Notes: generated by a model not told the origin, from the letters alone. 64,000 nucleotides of DNA from Palsa-892 sp963751615 (GCA_963751615.1 CAVVVG010000005.1:1178001-1242000), one strand, 5' to 3'. Shown: positions 36,769 through 45,811, numbered from the stretch's first letter. Numbers and translations are program-made.

Positions 36769-37752
36769 TTAGGGGACAAAATTTCGGGCGCTTTCAGCTG
36801 TTGTCCGAAGGTTTTTCACGAGTTCGTCAATGGCGGTTGCGAAGCGAGCAAACACAAAATTCTGTGGATCATCATGCTTATTATAGATGCCTTCGTCGAT
36901 GACGGCGTGAAATGCTGGGATCAGCCAAAAGCCCGCCCGGAGGCTCGTAACCAAATAGATCACGGCGAGGCGATCGTATTGCGCCTGCGTAAATCCCGGC
37001 GTGGGTGCTTGGAAATCGTTGCGCCATCCGCGTTTCGGCTCCGTACGTCGCGGCTGAATGAGCTCGTTGTGCACGAACAGCCCCTTCAGCTCCTGCCCAA
37101 AATTCGTTGCCGTCTCAAATTTCGTCGCGCGCCAGGGAACTTCAAAATCATGGCCAACATAGACAGCGCCTGTTCGGTTGGTGAACGTATGCGCCTGTTC
37201 GATATGGTTCGCGCATTTGAAGCGCTCGAGATTGTTGATCCTCCGGTCAGTGTTAATATTTTCCGGAAAAGGCCGACTGGCAAAATTGGGTGCGCTCGTG
37301 TCGTGGATTACGAAATAAGTTGCCGAGCGCGCTAGCGGGTCGTTATCGTTTGCGTGTGAGATCGGCTTGGAAAGAGTTTCGCCAAATTCCTTGCCCAGGC
37401 CCGAGAAATGTAAATACGCCAGCAGGTCCTCGCGCTTTGGCAAATCGATCGAACGCCCGACGCGCTTCGCAAAAGTTTCCGGAAGCTTGGCGCGTTCGCT
37501 GGTAAGGTATCCGCCCGTTAAAAGGGGATTTGTTAGGCACGTTGCCTGTTCTGCCGGTTTTCCCTTGAAGCTGAGCGTTTCGAGATCGAATTCACATCGA
37601 CCCATATTCTTGAGCGTGACCGGGGGGTGCTTAGGAAAAACACAATCGCCGGGGGCGGTCAGCGCGCTGCCCGGTGTATAAAAAAAACCAGCAACAACCA
37701 GCAGAGCAGTATGACAAAAACGGCTTTTATGCGCCAGAGTCAGTTCGTTCAC
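36769..37752 (-). CDS. Secreted protein, possibly N-acetylmuramoyl-L-alanine amidase-like
   Basis: 327 residues with a signal peptide (hydrophobic CHTALLVVAGFFY, cleavage likely near ALT-AP) and paired Cys in the mature N-terminus. I do not recognise the family for certain. YFVIHDTSAP, GLFVHNELI and the C-terminal IDEGIYNKHDDPQNF loosely match the three metal-site regions of amidase_2 enzymes (VIHHT ... HDDPG-F), so a peptidoglycan amidase or a catalytically inert relative is plausible. Its start region overlaps the gshB stop by 4 bp, so it is probably translated with gshB. A 217-codon frame on the opposite strand is a shadow. Confidence 0.72.
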   Translation of the reverse strand: MNELTLAHKSRFCHTALLVVAGFFYTPGSALTAPGDCVFPKHPPVTLKNMGRCEFDLETLSFKGKPAEQATCLTNPLLTGGYLTSERAKLPETFAKRVGRSIDLPKREDLLAYLHFSGLGKEFGETLSKPISHANDNDPLARSATYFVIHDTSAPNFASRPFPENINTDRRINNLERFKCANHIEQAHTFTNRTGAVYVGHDFEVPWRATKFETATNFGQELKGLFVHNELIQPRRTEPKRGWRNDFQAPTPGFTQAQYDRLAVIYLVTSLRAGFWLIPAFHAVIDEGIYNKHDDPQNFVFARFATAIDELVKNLRTTAESARNFVP

Positions 37753-38705
37753 GCTCGGTTCTGTCGCTTCTGTTCGATTGTGTTCCAGATCATGCTGGCA
37801 ATGTCCGGACCGCCAACTTTCTTTATTGCACGGATTCCCGTCGGCGAAGTGACGTTGATTTCCGTAAGCATTTCGTCGATTACGTCGATGCCAACGAAAA
37901 TAAGTCCGCGCTTTTTCAGCTCGGGCGCAAGACGTTTGCAGATTTCATGTTCGCGCGCGGTAAGTTCTGTCGCTTTCGCTGCGCCTCCACGCGCCATGTT
38001 GGAGCGAAGGTCGTCCGGCGCTGGTATGCGATTGACCGCGCCTCCGAACTCGCCGTCGACAAGTAAGATTCGTTTATCACCATTCTTCACCGCAGGAAGA
38101 AATTTCTGCACGACCCACGGCTCACGGAACGTCGTCGCGAACAATCCGTAAAGTGATCCGTAATTCATATCTTCATTTGCGACGTGGAAAACTGCCTCAC
38201 CTCCATAGCCGTATAGCGGCTTCATTACGACATCGCCGTGCGTCTGGCGGAAAGATTTGATCTCGGTTTCGTCGCGCGTAATCAGGGTCGGAGGCATAAG
38301 ATCCGCGAAATCGTTGACGAACAGCTTCTCCGGAGCGTTCCGCACTTGGACAGGATCGTTCACGACGAGCGTGCTCGAATGAATGCGCTCAAGGAAATGC
38401 GTCGCGGTGATATAAGCCATGCCGAACGGCGGATCCTGGCGCATCAACACGACGTCGAAGGACGAAAGCTCGACACGTTTCGCGTCTCCTAAGCTGAAAT
38501 AATCGCCCGTATTGTCCCGCACGGTGAGCGACTGCACAGTTGAAAATACTTTTCCGTCCACCATCGCAAGCTTGTCGGGTGTATAATAAGAAATTGTATG
38601 TTTGCGGGCCTGCGCTTCTAAGAGAAGCGCAAAGGTGGAGTCGCCCGCAATCCTGATGCGGTCAATCGGGTCCATCTGGACGGCGACTTTGAGGGTCACG
38701 CTCAA
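37749..38705 (-). CDS. gshB: Glutathione synthetase
   Basis: 318 residues. The N-terminal VAVQMDPIDRIRIAGDSTFALLLEAQ and VLMRQDPPFGMAYITATHFLER are GshB signatures, and the ATP-grasp domain follows (DVVMKPLYGYGGEAVF, FVGIDVIDEMLTEINVTSPTGI with metal ligands). Ligates glycine to gamma-glutamylcysteine. It lies downstream of rsmI and the decayed yraN on the minus strand. Confidence 0.97.
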   Translation of the reverse strand: MSVTLKVAVQMDPIDRIRIAGDSTFALLLEAQARKHTISYYTPDKLAMVDGKVFSTVQSLTVRDNTGDYFSLGDAKRVELSSFDVVLMRQDPPFGMAYITATHFLERIHSSTLVVNDPVQVRNAPEKLFVNDFADLMPPTLITRDETEIKSFRQTHGDVVMKPLYGYGGEAVFHVANEDMNYGSLYGLFATTFREPWVVQKFLPAVKNGDKRILLVDGEFGGAVNRIPAPDDLRSNMARGGAAKATELTAREHEICKRLAPELKKRGLIFVGIDVIDEMLTEINVTSPTGIRAIKKVGGPDIASMIWNTIEQKRQNRA

Positions 38706-39095
38706 CTCCTGTCTTTAAGTCTCGATTTCGAAGGCCGGAACGTGTGCTGCGGCATCCCATCCGGCGTGATAAGGATCCGCATCGGAACGCATGTCGTATC
38801 CCGCATGTTCGGGGTGGGCTGCAAGTCAGGCTTGCACAGGTGCAATAATCCAGCGCTGCGGGTGTGGGGAAGGATGAGTTCGACAGCGGCTTGCAGTCGG
38901 TTGCGGGCGGTTGCTTCGAAAAATGCGATCAGAAGCCCACGTTTCAGCACAACGTCGATATCGCCGACCGGACCCGCCCCACCGCTTGGTGAGCATGTGG
39001 CATCCTGCTGCGGCGAGATTAAATGTAGCGGGGCTTTTGGGCAAAACCCCTGGGCGAAATGCCGACCGTTTTGCGTTCAGGGCTGCTTTGTTCAT
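38702..39095 (-). pseudogene. yraN: Decayed yraN (UPF0102 endonuclease-like) gene
   Basis: The gap between rsmI and gshB holds remnants of UPF0102 in two frames. From an ATG overlapping the rsmI stop, frame one reads ... LAAAGCHMLTKRW; after an extra base in the C-run at 38977–38980, frame two reads AGPVGDIDVVLKRGLLIAFFEATAR and continues to a stop at 38702, overlapping gshB. Family signatures would be GEIDLV and FVEVKAR. The catalytic Lys is replaced by Thr and the central helix is unrecognisable, so the gene is decayed, not merely mis-sequenced. Confidence 0.75.
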
Positions 39096-40006
39096 GATTT
39101 TTTGTTGTCGCGGGTGAGCACCAGCGCTCGGGCATAAACATCACGGCGCTTCATCCCGGCTTTTTTCGCCACTTCGGCGACCGCATCCTTTAACGATCCA
39201 CGCGAGAGCGCTTGTTTTAGTTCGAAATCGAGCTCTTCGACGGAAATGATTCTCGTTTCATCCGGGGGAGCCACGACAATTACGATTTCTCCTTTGGGCT
39301 CATCTGTTTTTCGGTAATGAGCTGCAAGCTCGTCAATCTTACCGCGACGCGTTTCCTCAAAAAGTTTAGTGAGTTCCCGGCAAATCGCGGCATTACGCGG
39401 CCCAAGTCCCGCATCGAGATCAGCAAGACAAGCTGCTAGTCTTGGTCCCGTTTCATATAATACAATTGTTGAGGGAATTTCTGCGAGTTCGGCGATCCGG
39501 TTTTTTCTCTGCCCCGGCTTTGAAGGCAAAAATCCCTCGAAAAAAAACCGATTGGTCGGCAATCCTGCAGTAACAAGAGCAGCGAGCAATGCCGACGCTC
39601 CCGGTACCGGATAAACTCGATGTCCCGCTTCCAAAGCAGCGGCGACGAGTTTATAACCCGGATCGGACACGAGCGGCGTTCCGGCATCGGACACAAGTGC
39701 AATTGCGGCACCGCCATTCAGCTTTTCCAGTATCTTCGGCCGAACGGCCTCCGCATTGTGGTCGTGATACGCGAGGACGGGCGGCATTAGGCCATACCGC
39801 TCGAGCAACCTGTGAGTGATCCGCGTGTCCTCACATAAAACGAGATCCGCTCCGCGAAGCGTTTCGAGTGCGCGTAAGGTCACGTCGGCGAGATTTCCGA
39901 TCGGAGTCGCAACGATATAAAGACCTGGCTCGAGTTTGATCGGTTTCAGCTCGAGAGGGAGCGTAGCATTGCGGCGTTGTTCTTTTGGATTTCGGACGAT
40001 TTTCAT
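39092..40006 (-). CDS. rsmI: 16S rRNA (cytidine-1402-2'-O)-methyltransferase
   Basis: 304 residues from the chosen ATG. The tetrapyrrole-methylase fold is marked by GLYIVATPIGNLADVTLRALETL, CEDTRITHRLL, LVSDAGTPLVSDPG and PGASALLAALVTAGLP; the RsmI C-terminal domain follows. Start uncertain: an ATG 21 codons upstream (40069) would extend the N-terminus with a sequence lacking family features. Divergent from the LpoA-like gene. Confidence 0.95.
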   Translation of the reverse strand: MKIVRNPKEQRRNATLPLELKPIKLEPGLYIVATPIGNLADVTLRALETLRGADLVLCEDTRITHRLLERYGLMPPVLAYHDHNAEAVRPKILEKLNGGAAIALVSDAGTPLVSDPGYKLVAAALEAGHRVYPVPGASALLAALVTAGLPTNRFFFEGFLPSKPGQRKNRIAELAEIPSTIVLYETGPRLAACLADLDAGLGPRNAAICRELTKLFEETRRGKIDELAAHYRKTDEPKGEIVIVVAPPDETRIISVEELDFELKQALSRGSLKDAVAEVAKKAGMKRRDVYARALVLTRDNKKS

Positions 40007-40096
40007 GGCGGGGCCGAAGGTAATTTTAGCTTTCGCTACGCGTGGTGGACAGTCGCAAACAAGCCTCATCTATAATTCTTTGACAGTCTAATCCCG

Positions 40097-40115
40097 CTGC
40101 CGCAGATTGCGGCAG
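40097..40115. promoter_or_regulatory. Perfect inverted repeat upstream of the LpoA-like gene
   Basis: CTGCCGCA-GAT-TGCGGCAG is an 8-bp perfect palindrome with a 3-nt centre. It lies 12 nt after a TTGACA at 40080–40085 that could be a -35 box; the repeat would then overlap the -10 position (CAGATT at 17-bp spacing). That geometry suggests an operator or an mRNA hairpin in the divergent rsmI / LpoA region. The promoter assignment is weak. Confidence 0.35.
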
Positions 40116-40151
40116 AGCGTGACATTTGATGCCGAGAGGCCGGTCATTCGC

Positions 40152-41414
40152 ATGATCTACAATAGTGCCGGCCTTCAGCGCGAGCGCCGATCGTTATTCA
40201 CGCTTGCGATTTCTGCCTTGACATTTTGGGCGGGGTTTACTCTGGCAGGGTGTGCAACTTCCTTGCCTGGGATGTTCGGCAGCTCGAACGCGCCGGTCGA
40301 TACACAGCCCGGAAGGTCGGCACTCCAACAGGGACAGCCACCTATTGAATCTCAGGCACTTGCGCCAGGCGAGGGAACGATTCGTGTCGGACTTCTGCTG
40401 CCGCTGAGCGCCGGTGGGAATGCAGGCACTGCTGCACAGTCGATGAAGAACGCAGCCGAACTTGCGCTCGCAGAATTCGGCGCAACGAATATTCAGCTTA
40501 TCGTAAAGGACGATCGCGGCAGCGCACAAGGCGCGAAGGGAGCAGCGCAAGCCGCAATTCAGGAAGGCGTTGAGATCATCTTAGGACCTCTATTCAGTCC
40601 AGCCGTCGCAGCGGCGGGACAGGTTGCCAAAGCCCGAAACATACCCGTAATCGCCTTCTCCACTGATGCGAATGTCGCAACTTCCGGGGTCTATCTACTG
40701 AGTTTTCTGCCTGAATCCGATGTCGATCGAATCGTTACCTACTCGGTATCGAGTGGAAAAAGATCGATCGTGGCGATGCTTCCTGAAAACGCTTACGGTT
40801 CGGTGGTGGAGGCGCAACTGCAGCAAATCGCGAGCCAACGAGGCGCACGTCTCATCGCGATCCAGCGTTACGCCGCTGACAAAGGAAAAATGAGCGAAGC
40901 GGCGCGACATGTCGCAGCCGCGGCAACACAAGCGGATACGATATTCATTGCGGATGCGGCCGATATGACGCCGCAGATTTTGCAAGCACTTGCCCAGGCG
41001 GGCGTGGCTTCGGGCCGTGTTCAATTTATCGGCACGGGATTGTGGGACGACCCTATCCTTTTCAGCGACGCGAGATTGAACGGAGCCTGGTATGCGGCTC
41101 CCGATATGACCGGCTACCAAAACTTTGTGGAGCGATACAAAGCGCGTTTTGGAGGGGATCCGGCGCGAACGGCAAGTCTTGCTTACGACGCGACCTCTCT
41201 CGTCGCCGCGCTTGTTAAGACACAGGGGCCGAATCGTTTTTTGCAGGAAACCATTACAAATCCATCCGGCTTTACTGGCGTCGACGGCGTCTTTCGCTTT
41301 CGGCAAGACGGAACCTGCGAGCGCGGTCTTGCCGTTATGGAAATCCGCGGCGGAAGTTCACGTTTGTTAAGTCCAGCACCGCGCTCTTTTTCGAGTGCAT
41401 CAGCGCTGAACTAA
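40152..41414 (+). CDS. Penicillin-binding protein activator, LpoA-like lipoprotein
   Basis: 420 residues. The lipoprotein signal ends in the lipobox LAGC. After a Pro/Gln-rich linker comes a periplasmic-binding-protein fold of the Leu/Ile/Val-receptor type (RVGLLLPLSAGGNAGTAAQSMKNAAELALAEF, ILGPLFSPAVAAAGQVAKARNIPVIAFS, TASLAYDATSLVAAL). In E. coli, LpoA with such a domain activates PBP1A; transfer of that role here is inference. The ATG at 40152 was chosen over an earlier TTG because it places the signal peptide correctly. Ends sharing CTAA with convergent hemW. Confidence 0.88.
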   Translation: MIYNSAGLQRERRSLFTLAISALTFWAGFTLAGCATSLPGMFGSSNAPVDTQPGRSALQQGQPPIESQALAPGEGTIRVGLLLPLSAGGNAGTAAQSMKNAAELALAEFGATNIQLIVKDDRGSAQGAKGAAQAAIQEGVEIILGPLFSPAVAAAGQVAKARNIPVIAFSTDANVATSGVYLLSFLPESDVDRIVTYSVSSGKRSIVAMLPENAYGSVVEAQLQQIASQRGARLIAIQRYAADKGKMSEAARHVAAAATQADTIFIADAADMTPQILQALAQAGVASGRVQFIGTGLWDDPILFSDARLNGAWYAAPDMTGYQNFVERYKARFGGDPARTASLAYDATSLVAALVKTQGPNRFLQETITNPSGFTGVDGVFRFRQDGTCERGLAVMEIRGGSSRLLSPAPRSFSSASALN

Positions 41415-42598
41415 GCCGCTAGATCCGCGACGATCGAATCGAGCAGCGGAAATCCGGCAGGCGTTACACGCAGCCGTCCATCTCTTGTTTCGATCAATCC
41501 ATTTTCGGTTAGTGAGGCGATGCGCGTCGGATTGAGAACATGGCTTGCCACTTTCGTATAAACTGCAAGTTCGATTCCTTCTCGCAGCCGCAGCCCCATC
41601 AAGAGAAATTCATCCGCCTGCTCGCTGCGGGCAATGGGTTGATTGACAATAAGGCCGTGGCCCTTGCGCGCCACCAAAGCGAGCCACGTTTCGGGATGAC
41701 GCTCGGTAGCCGTTGCGCGGCGCTTGTCGCCGACACCGAGCCGTCCATGCGCGCCGGGGCCGACCCCCACATATTCTCCATGGCGCCAATAAATGAGATT
41801 GTGTCGACACTCGGCCCCGCGTCTGGCATGGTTTGAAATCTCGTAAGCAGGAAGACCATGTGCGTCGCAGATTTCCTGTGTCACATCCCACAGGGCGCGG
41901 CCCTCATCAGAATTCGGAATTTCTAGGTTTCCTTTGCGAAAAAGCGCTTCGAATGGTGTCTCAGGCTCGATGGTCAACTGATAAACAGAAAGGTGTTCCG
42001 CGCTTTCCTTAAGGGCCCTTTGAAGTTCATCGCGCCATTCATCCGGTTTCTGGCCCGGCCTCGCGTAAATCAGATCAAATGAAATACGCGAAAAATTCTC
42101 GCGTGCGATGGCCACGGCCTTCAATGCTTCTTCGGCCGTGTGCAATCTTCCAAGAAACTTTAACGAATTATTGTTGAGAGATTGGACGCCAAGAGAAACG
42201 CGATTCACACCCGCTTCCCGATAGCCACGAAATCGTTCCGCTTCGACGCTTGTGGGGTTCGCCTCCAAGGTAATCTCGACATCGGGCGCAACCGACCAGT
42301 GCCACGCGATCTGATCGAGGATCGCAGCGATAGTAAAAGGCGACATCAGAGACGGCGTGCCGCCGCCGAAAAATATGCTGTCCACCATTCGGCGTCCGGT
42401 CATCGTGGCGGCATGGGCGAGTTCGGCGGCAATCGCTGCCGTGAAGCGCGCCTCGTCCGGCTTTTCATGACGGACATGGCTGTTGAAATCGCAATATGGA
42501 CATTTCGAGAGGCAAAACGGCCAGTGCACATATATGCCCAAACCAGGGGAGACATTGCTGCTATTGGCAGTCCAAGTCCCGGTGACGGCATTAGTCAA
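41411..42598 (-). CDS. hemW: Radical SAM heme chaperone HemW
   Basis: 395 residues. The [4Fe-4S] radical-SAM motif CLSKCPYC (C-x3-C-x2-C) begins near residue 29, followed by FFGGGTPSLM, the HemW-characteristic GVGPGAHG and a C-terminal HemN-like domain. HemW differs from true HemN in carrying three rather than four clustered Cys, as here. The start is a TTG at 42598 with GGAG 8 nt upstream, overlapping rdgB by 8 bp; the ATG four bases further down is out of frame. Often mis-annotated as coproporphyrinogen oxidase. Confidence 0.94.
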   Translation of the reverse strand: MTNAVTGTWTANSSNVSPGLGIYVHWPFCLSKCPYCDFNSHVRHEKPDEARFTAAIAAELAHAATMTGRRMVDSIFFGGGTPSLMSPFTIAAILDQIAWHWSVAPDVEITLEANPTSVEAERFRGYREAGVNRVSLGVQSLNNNSLKFLGRLHTAEEALKAVAIARENFSRISFDLIYARPGQKPDEWRDELQRALKESAEHLSVYQLTIEPETPFEALFRKGNLEIPNSDEGRALWDVTQEICDAHGLPAYEISNHARRGAECRHNLIYWRHGEYVGVGPGAHGRLGVGDKRRATATERHPETWLALVARKGHGLIVNQPIARSEQADEFLLMGLRLREGIELAVYTKVASHVLNPTRIASLTENGLIETRDGRLRVTPAGFPLLDSIVADLAA

Positions 42599-43220
42599 GG
42601 CATTGCTCCGCGAGTTTGACAAAAGCGCGCGCCCGGTGCGACAGGCCCAATCCACGCGGCGGGAGACCATGCTTTTCCTCCGAACTCATCTCGCCAAATG
42701 TGCGCGTGTGCCCGTCTGGTAGAAACATCGGATCATAGCCAAATCCTTTGTCGCCGCGCGGCGGCCAGACCAAGGTGCCCTCAACGCGGCCTTCCACGGT
42801 TTCTTTGTGTCCATCAGGCCAAACTAGACAAAGCGCTGCGACGAAGGCGGCGCGACGCTGATCGGGCATATTGGCGCTTGCAGCCAACAATTTTTCCTGG
42901 ATCATCCGCATGGCGCGCGGAAAATTCCTGTCGGATCCTGCCCAGCGAGCAGAATGAATGCCCGGATCACCGCCGAGCGCATCGACGACCATGCCGGAGT
43001 CATCTGCAAGCGCAGGCAATTTCGCGCCAAGCGCGGCTGCCGTTGCCTTGATACAGGCGTTCACTTGAAAGCTCACTCCGATTTCTTGCGGTTCGGGCAA
43101 GCCCAGGTCTCCGGAGGATGCGCTTTCGATCCCGTAAGGCGAAAGAAGTTCCCGCATCTCTTTAAGCTTTCCCGGATTATGAGTGGCGATCACGATGCGA
43201 CCCGTCAGTCTTCGCCCCAT
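42591..43220 (-). CDS. rdgB: XTP/dITP pyrophosphatase (RdgB/HAM1)
   Basis: 209 residues. N-terminal IVIATHNPGKLKEMRELL, then ALADDSGMVVDALGGDPGIHSARWAG and GFGYDPMFLPDGHTRTFGEMSSEEKH, the complete HAM1 signature set. Removes inosine and xanthosine triphosphates from the nucleotide pool. Shares one base with the end of rph upstream, and overlaps hemW downstream: rph-rdgB-hemW form one unit. Confidence 0.97.
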   Translation of the reverse strand: MGRRLTGRIVIATHNPGKLKEMRELLSPYGIESASSGDLGLPEPQEIGVSFQVNACIKATAAALGAKLPALADDSGMVVDALGGDPGIHSARWAGSDRNFPRAMRMIQEKLLAASANMPDQRRAAFVAALCLVWPDGHKETVEGRVEGTLVWPPRGDKGFGYDPMFLPDGHTRTFGEMSSEEKHGLPPRGLGLSHRARAFVKLAEQCLD

Positions 43221-43933
43221 CAGCCGACCGCAAGTTTTTGCAATTCGACAAGGCGCTCGACGCCCTTGCGCGCGAGGCCGATCAATTTTGACAATTCTTC
43301 ATCCGAGAAAGGCGTTTTTTCGGCCGTTCCCTGAATCTCTACAATACCGTGTTGGCCAGTCATGACGAAATTCATGTCAGTATCGGCTTCGGAATCTTCC
43401 GCATAATCAAGATCGAGCACGGGCGTACCTTTAAAAATACCGCAAGAGATTGCCGCGACATGATCCCTGAGCGGATCCTTCTTCACCAATGCGCGCTTTT
43501 TCATCCATTGGATGCAATCGTGCAGGGCGATCCACGCACCTGTAATTGACGCAGTGCGCGTACCGCCATCGGCCTGAATCACGTCGCAATCGACAGTAAT
43601 CTGTCGTTCGCCAAGCGCCCCAAGATCCGTAACCGTACGAAGCGAGCGTCCGATCAAGCGTTGAATTTCGAGTGTGCGGCCGGATTGTTTTCCGGCCGAC
43701 GATTCACGTCTCATCCGTTCGTGTGTAGCTCGCGGCAGCATCCCATATTCTGCAGTGACCCAGCCGCGGCCCTGTCCCTTGAGCCACGGCGGCAGCCGTT
43801 CCTCCAGTGATGCCGTCACCAGCACGTGCGTATCGCCAAATTTGACCAGACAAGACCCCTCTGCGTAGCGTAACAGTCCCCGCTCGAAACTGATGGGGCG
43901 CATTTCGTCGGGCGCACGCTTGCTGGGACGCAT
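43220..43933 (-). CDS. rph: Ribonuclease PH
   Basis: 237 residues. RGLLRYAEGSCLVKFGDTHVLVTAS, GWVTAEYGMLPRATHERMRRE and the phosphate-binding GRSLRTVTDLGALGERQITVDCDVIQADGGTRTASITG identify this phosphorolytic 3' exoribonuclease trimming tRNA precursors. Full length, unlike the frameshifted copy in E. coli K-12. Divergent from hrcA, 127 bp apart. Confidence 0.97.
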   Translation of the reverse strand: MRPSKRAPDEMRPISFERGLLRYAEGSCLVKFGDTHVLVTASLEERLPPWLKGQGRGWVTAEYGMLPRATHERMRRESSAGKQSGRTLEIQRLIGRSLRTVTDLGALGERQITVDCDVIQADGGTRTASITGAWIALHDCIQWMKKRALVKKDPLRDHVAAISCGIFKGTPVLDLDYAEDSEADTDMNFVMTGQHGIVEIQGTAEKTPFSDEELSKLIGLARKGVERLVELQKLAVG

Positions 43934-44060
43934 GTCTTCTTTCTCCTTTCTCCGCGCTGATTAACCGTTTTAAAGGGCAAAAGCGTGGGCTTACAAGGCG
44001 AGACTTGCCCCGCCAAGGTCGCAGGGCACATATTTTAAGCGAATAGGTTAAACCCGCGAC

Positions 44061-45155
44061 ATGCCGAAGAGCGATGTTCCCATAGGTTCGGCCCAGATCA
44101 GCCTCGCGCAGCTGGACGAACGTTCGCGTGAAATTTTTCGCCAGATCGTAGAATCGTATCTTGCGACTGGAGAACCGGTCGGTTCGCGCAATGTATCGCG
44201 GTTGATCCCGATGACATTGTCACCCGCGTCGGTGCGGAACGTTATGGCTGATCTCGAAGCGCTCGGTCTCGTTTATGCACCGCACACGAGTGCGGGTCGC
44301 CTGCCGACCGAACTCGGGCTCCGTTTCTTCGTCGATGCGCTCCTGGAGATTGGCGATCTTACTGAAAGCGAACGCCAGTCTATCGAGGTGCAGGTTCGAG
44401 CCACGCGCGGTGGGAGCTTGGATGGCGTACTCGCGGAAGCCTCGCAATTATTGTCGGGACTTTCACGTGGCGCAGGGGTTGTTTCCACTGCGACCACGAA
44501 TGCACGCCTTAAACAAATCGAATTCGTGCGGCTGGAGCCTGAAAAGGCTCTTGTTGTGCTCGTCTCAGAAGACGGGCAGATCGAAAATCGTCTCCTCGAT
44601 ATACCGCGCGATCTTCCGGACTCGTCGCTCGTTGAGGCAACGAATTTCTTGAACGCTCGCATTCGTGGAAAAACCTTGAGCGAAGCGAAGGTCGAGCTTG
44701 AACGCGCGCTACTCGCGGCGCGCGCTGAACTTGATGAGCTGACGAAAAAGGTCGTCGCTGAAGGTCTGGCAATCTGGTCGGGCGGCGATACCGCGGATCG
44801 ACGTCTGATAGTGCGCGGTCACGCCAAATTGCTAGAGGATCTGAAGGCAGTGGAGGATCTTGAGCGCGTGCGGCTTCTGTTTGACGATCTTGAAACCAAA
44901 CGAGGCGTTGCAGATCTTCTCGGCAAGGTGGAAGAAGCCGAGGGAGTGCGCATCTTCATCGGCTCCGAGAGCAAGTTGTTCTCACTTTCGGGTTCCTCCA
45001 CCATCATTGCGCCTTATCGTGACGGGGTGGGCCGCGTCGTCGGCGCGCTCGGGGTCATCGGGCCCACGCGGCTGAATTATGCGCGCGTCATCCCCATGGT
45101 CGATTACACGGCAAAAGTGGTGAGCCGCATCCTTGGTCTTCGGGCGGAAGCTTGA
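44061..45155 (+). CDS. hrcA: Heat-inducible transcription repressor HrcA
   Basis: 364 residues. N-terminal winged helix (DERSREIFRQIVESYLATGEPVGSRNVSRL ... SPASVRNVMADLEALGLVYAPHTSAGRLPTELGLRFFVD) and a GAF-like C-terminal domain (IFIGSESKLFSLSGSSTIIAPYR). Binds CIRCE (TTAGCACTC-N9-GAGTGCTAA); no CIRCE copy is seen upstream of hrcA, grpE or dnaK in this window, so its target, probably groESL, is elsewhere. Confidence 0.97.
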   Translation: MPKSDVPIGSAQISLAQLDERSREIFRQIVESYLATGEPVGSRNVSRLIPMTLSPASVRNVMADLEALGLVYAPHTSAGRLPTELGLRFFVDALLEIGDLTESERQSIEVQVRATRGGSLDGVLAEASQLLSGLSRGAGVVSTATTNARLKQIEFVRLEPEKALVVLVSEDGQIENRLLDIPRDLPDSSLVEATNFLNARIRGKTLSEAKVELERALLAARAELDELTKKVVAEGLAIWSGGDTADRRLIVRGHAKLLEDLKAVEDLERVRLLFDDLETKRGVADLLGKVEEAEGVRIFIGSESKLFSLSGSSTIIAPYRDGVGRVVGALGVIGPTRLNYARVIPMVDYTAKVVSRILGLRAEA

Positions 45156-45206
45156 TTTTTCGCACTTTTGACCTGATATCACGGCCAGAACGAGATTAGG
45201 AAAAAC

Positions 45207-45800
45207 ATGACTGAAGAAGCCAAACGTGCCGAAGGCCCTGAGCCTGCGAACGCAAGTGCGCCCGAAGCCGCAAACGAAAACGATCCGATCGCGACGCTAG
45301 AGGCCCAGGTCGCGGAACTTCGCGATCGCTTTCTGCGTGCAGTTGCCGAAGGCGAAAATATCCGTAAACGGGCCGAACGCGACGTGGCGGAGGCTCGTGC
45401 CTACGGAATTACCAGTCTTATCCGGGACGTTCTGGGTGTCGCCGATAACCTTGCGCGTACAATCGAGCATGTGAGTTCAGAGGCACGCGCTTCTGCTGAC
45501 CCTTCGCTCAAGGCGCTGCTCGAAGGCGTCGAACTAACCGAGCGCGATCTACAAATGATCCTGCAGAAAAATGGCGTGAAACCCATTAATCCGATGGGCG
45601 AGAAGTTCGATCCCAACTTTCATCAGGCGATGTTCGAGGTTCCCGATTCGGGCCGCCCGCCGGGAACGGTCGTTCAGGTGGTGCAGCCGGGTTACGCCAT
45701 TAGCGAAAGAGTATTGCGCCCGGCCATGGTCGGCGTTGCCAAGGGTGGCTCCAAACCCCGTCCCGAAACTGCCACCCCAGTGAACGAAGGCCGAAAGTAA
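45207..45800 (+). CDS. grpE: Nucleotide exchange factor GrpE
   Basis: 197 residues. An acidic, Ala/Glu/Pro-rich N-terminus is followed by the long coiled coil (IATLEAQVAELRDRFLRAVAEGENIRKRAERDV) and the beta-wing with GEKFDPNFHQAMFEVPDSG and VVQVVQPGYAISERVLRPAMVGVAKG. Releases ADP from DnaK. Located 51 bp after hrcA. Confidence 0.97.
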   Translation: MTEEAKRAEGPEPANASAPEAANENDPIATLEAQVAELRDRFLRAVAEGENIRKRAERDVAEARAYGITSLIRDVLGVADNLARTIEHVSSEARASADPSLKALLEGVELTERDLQMILQKNGVKPINPMGEKFDPNFHQAMFEVPDSGRPPGTVVQVVQPGYAISERVLRPAMVGVAKGGSKPRPETATPVNEGRK

Positions 45801-45811
45801 ACGCTGCTCCC

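Noticed and set aside
36682..37335. 217-codon plus-strand frame
   Set aside because: Antisense to the secreted 327-residue protein, which has a signal peptide and a 4-bp coupling with gshB. The plus-strand product has no signal, domain or ribosome site.
43934..44060. Possible heat-shock promoter or CIRCE upstream of hrcA
   Set aside because: A CTTG is present but the distance to the nearest TATNT-like box is 21 nt, outside the 17–18 range, and no TTAGCACTC-N9-GAGTGCTAA is found.
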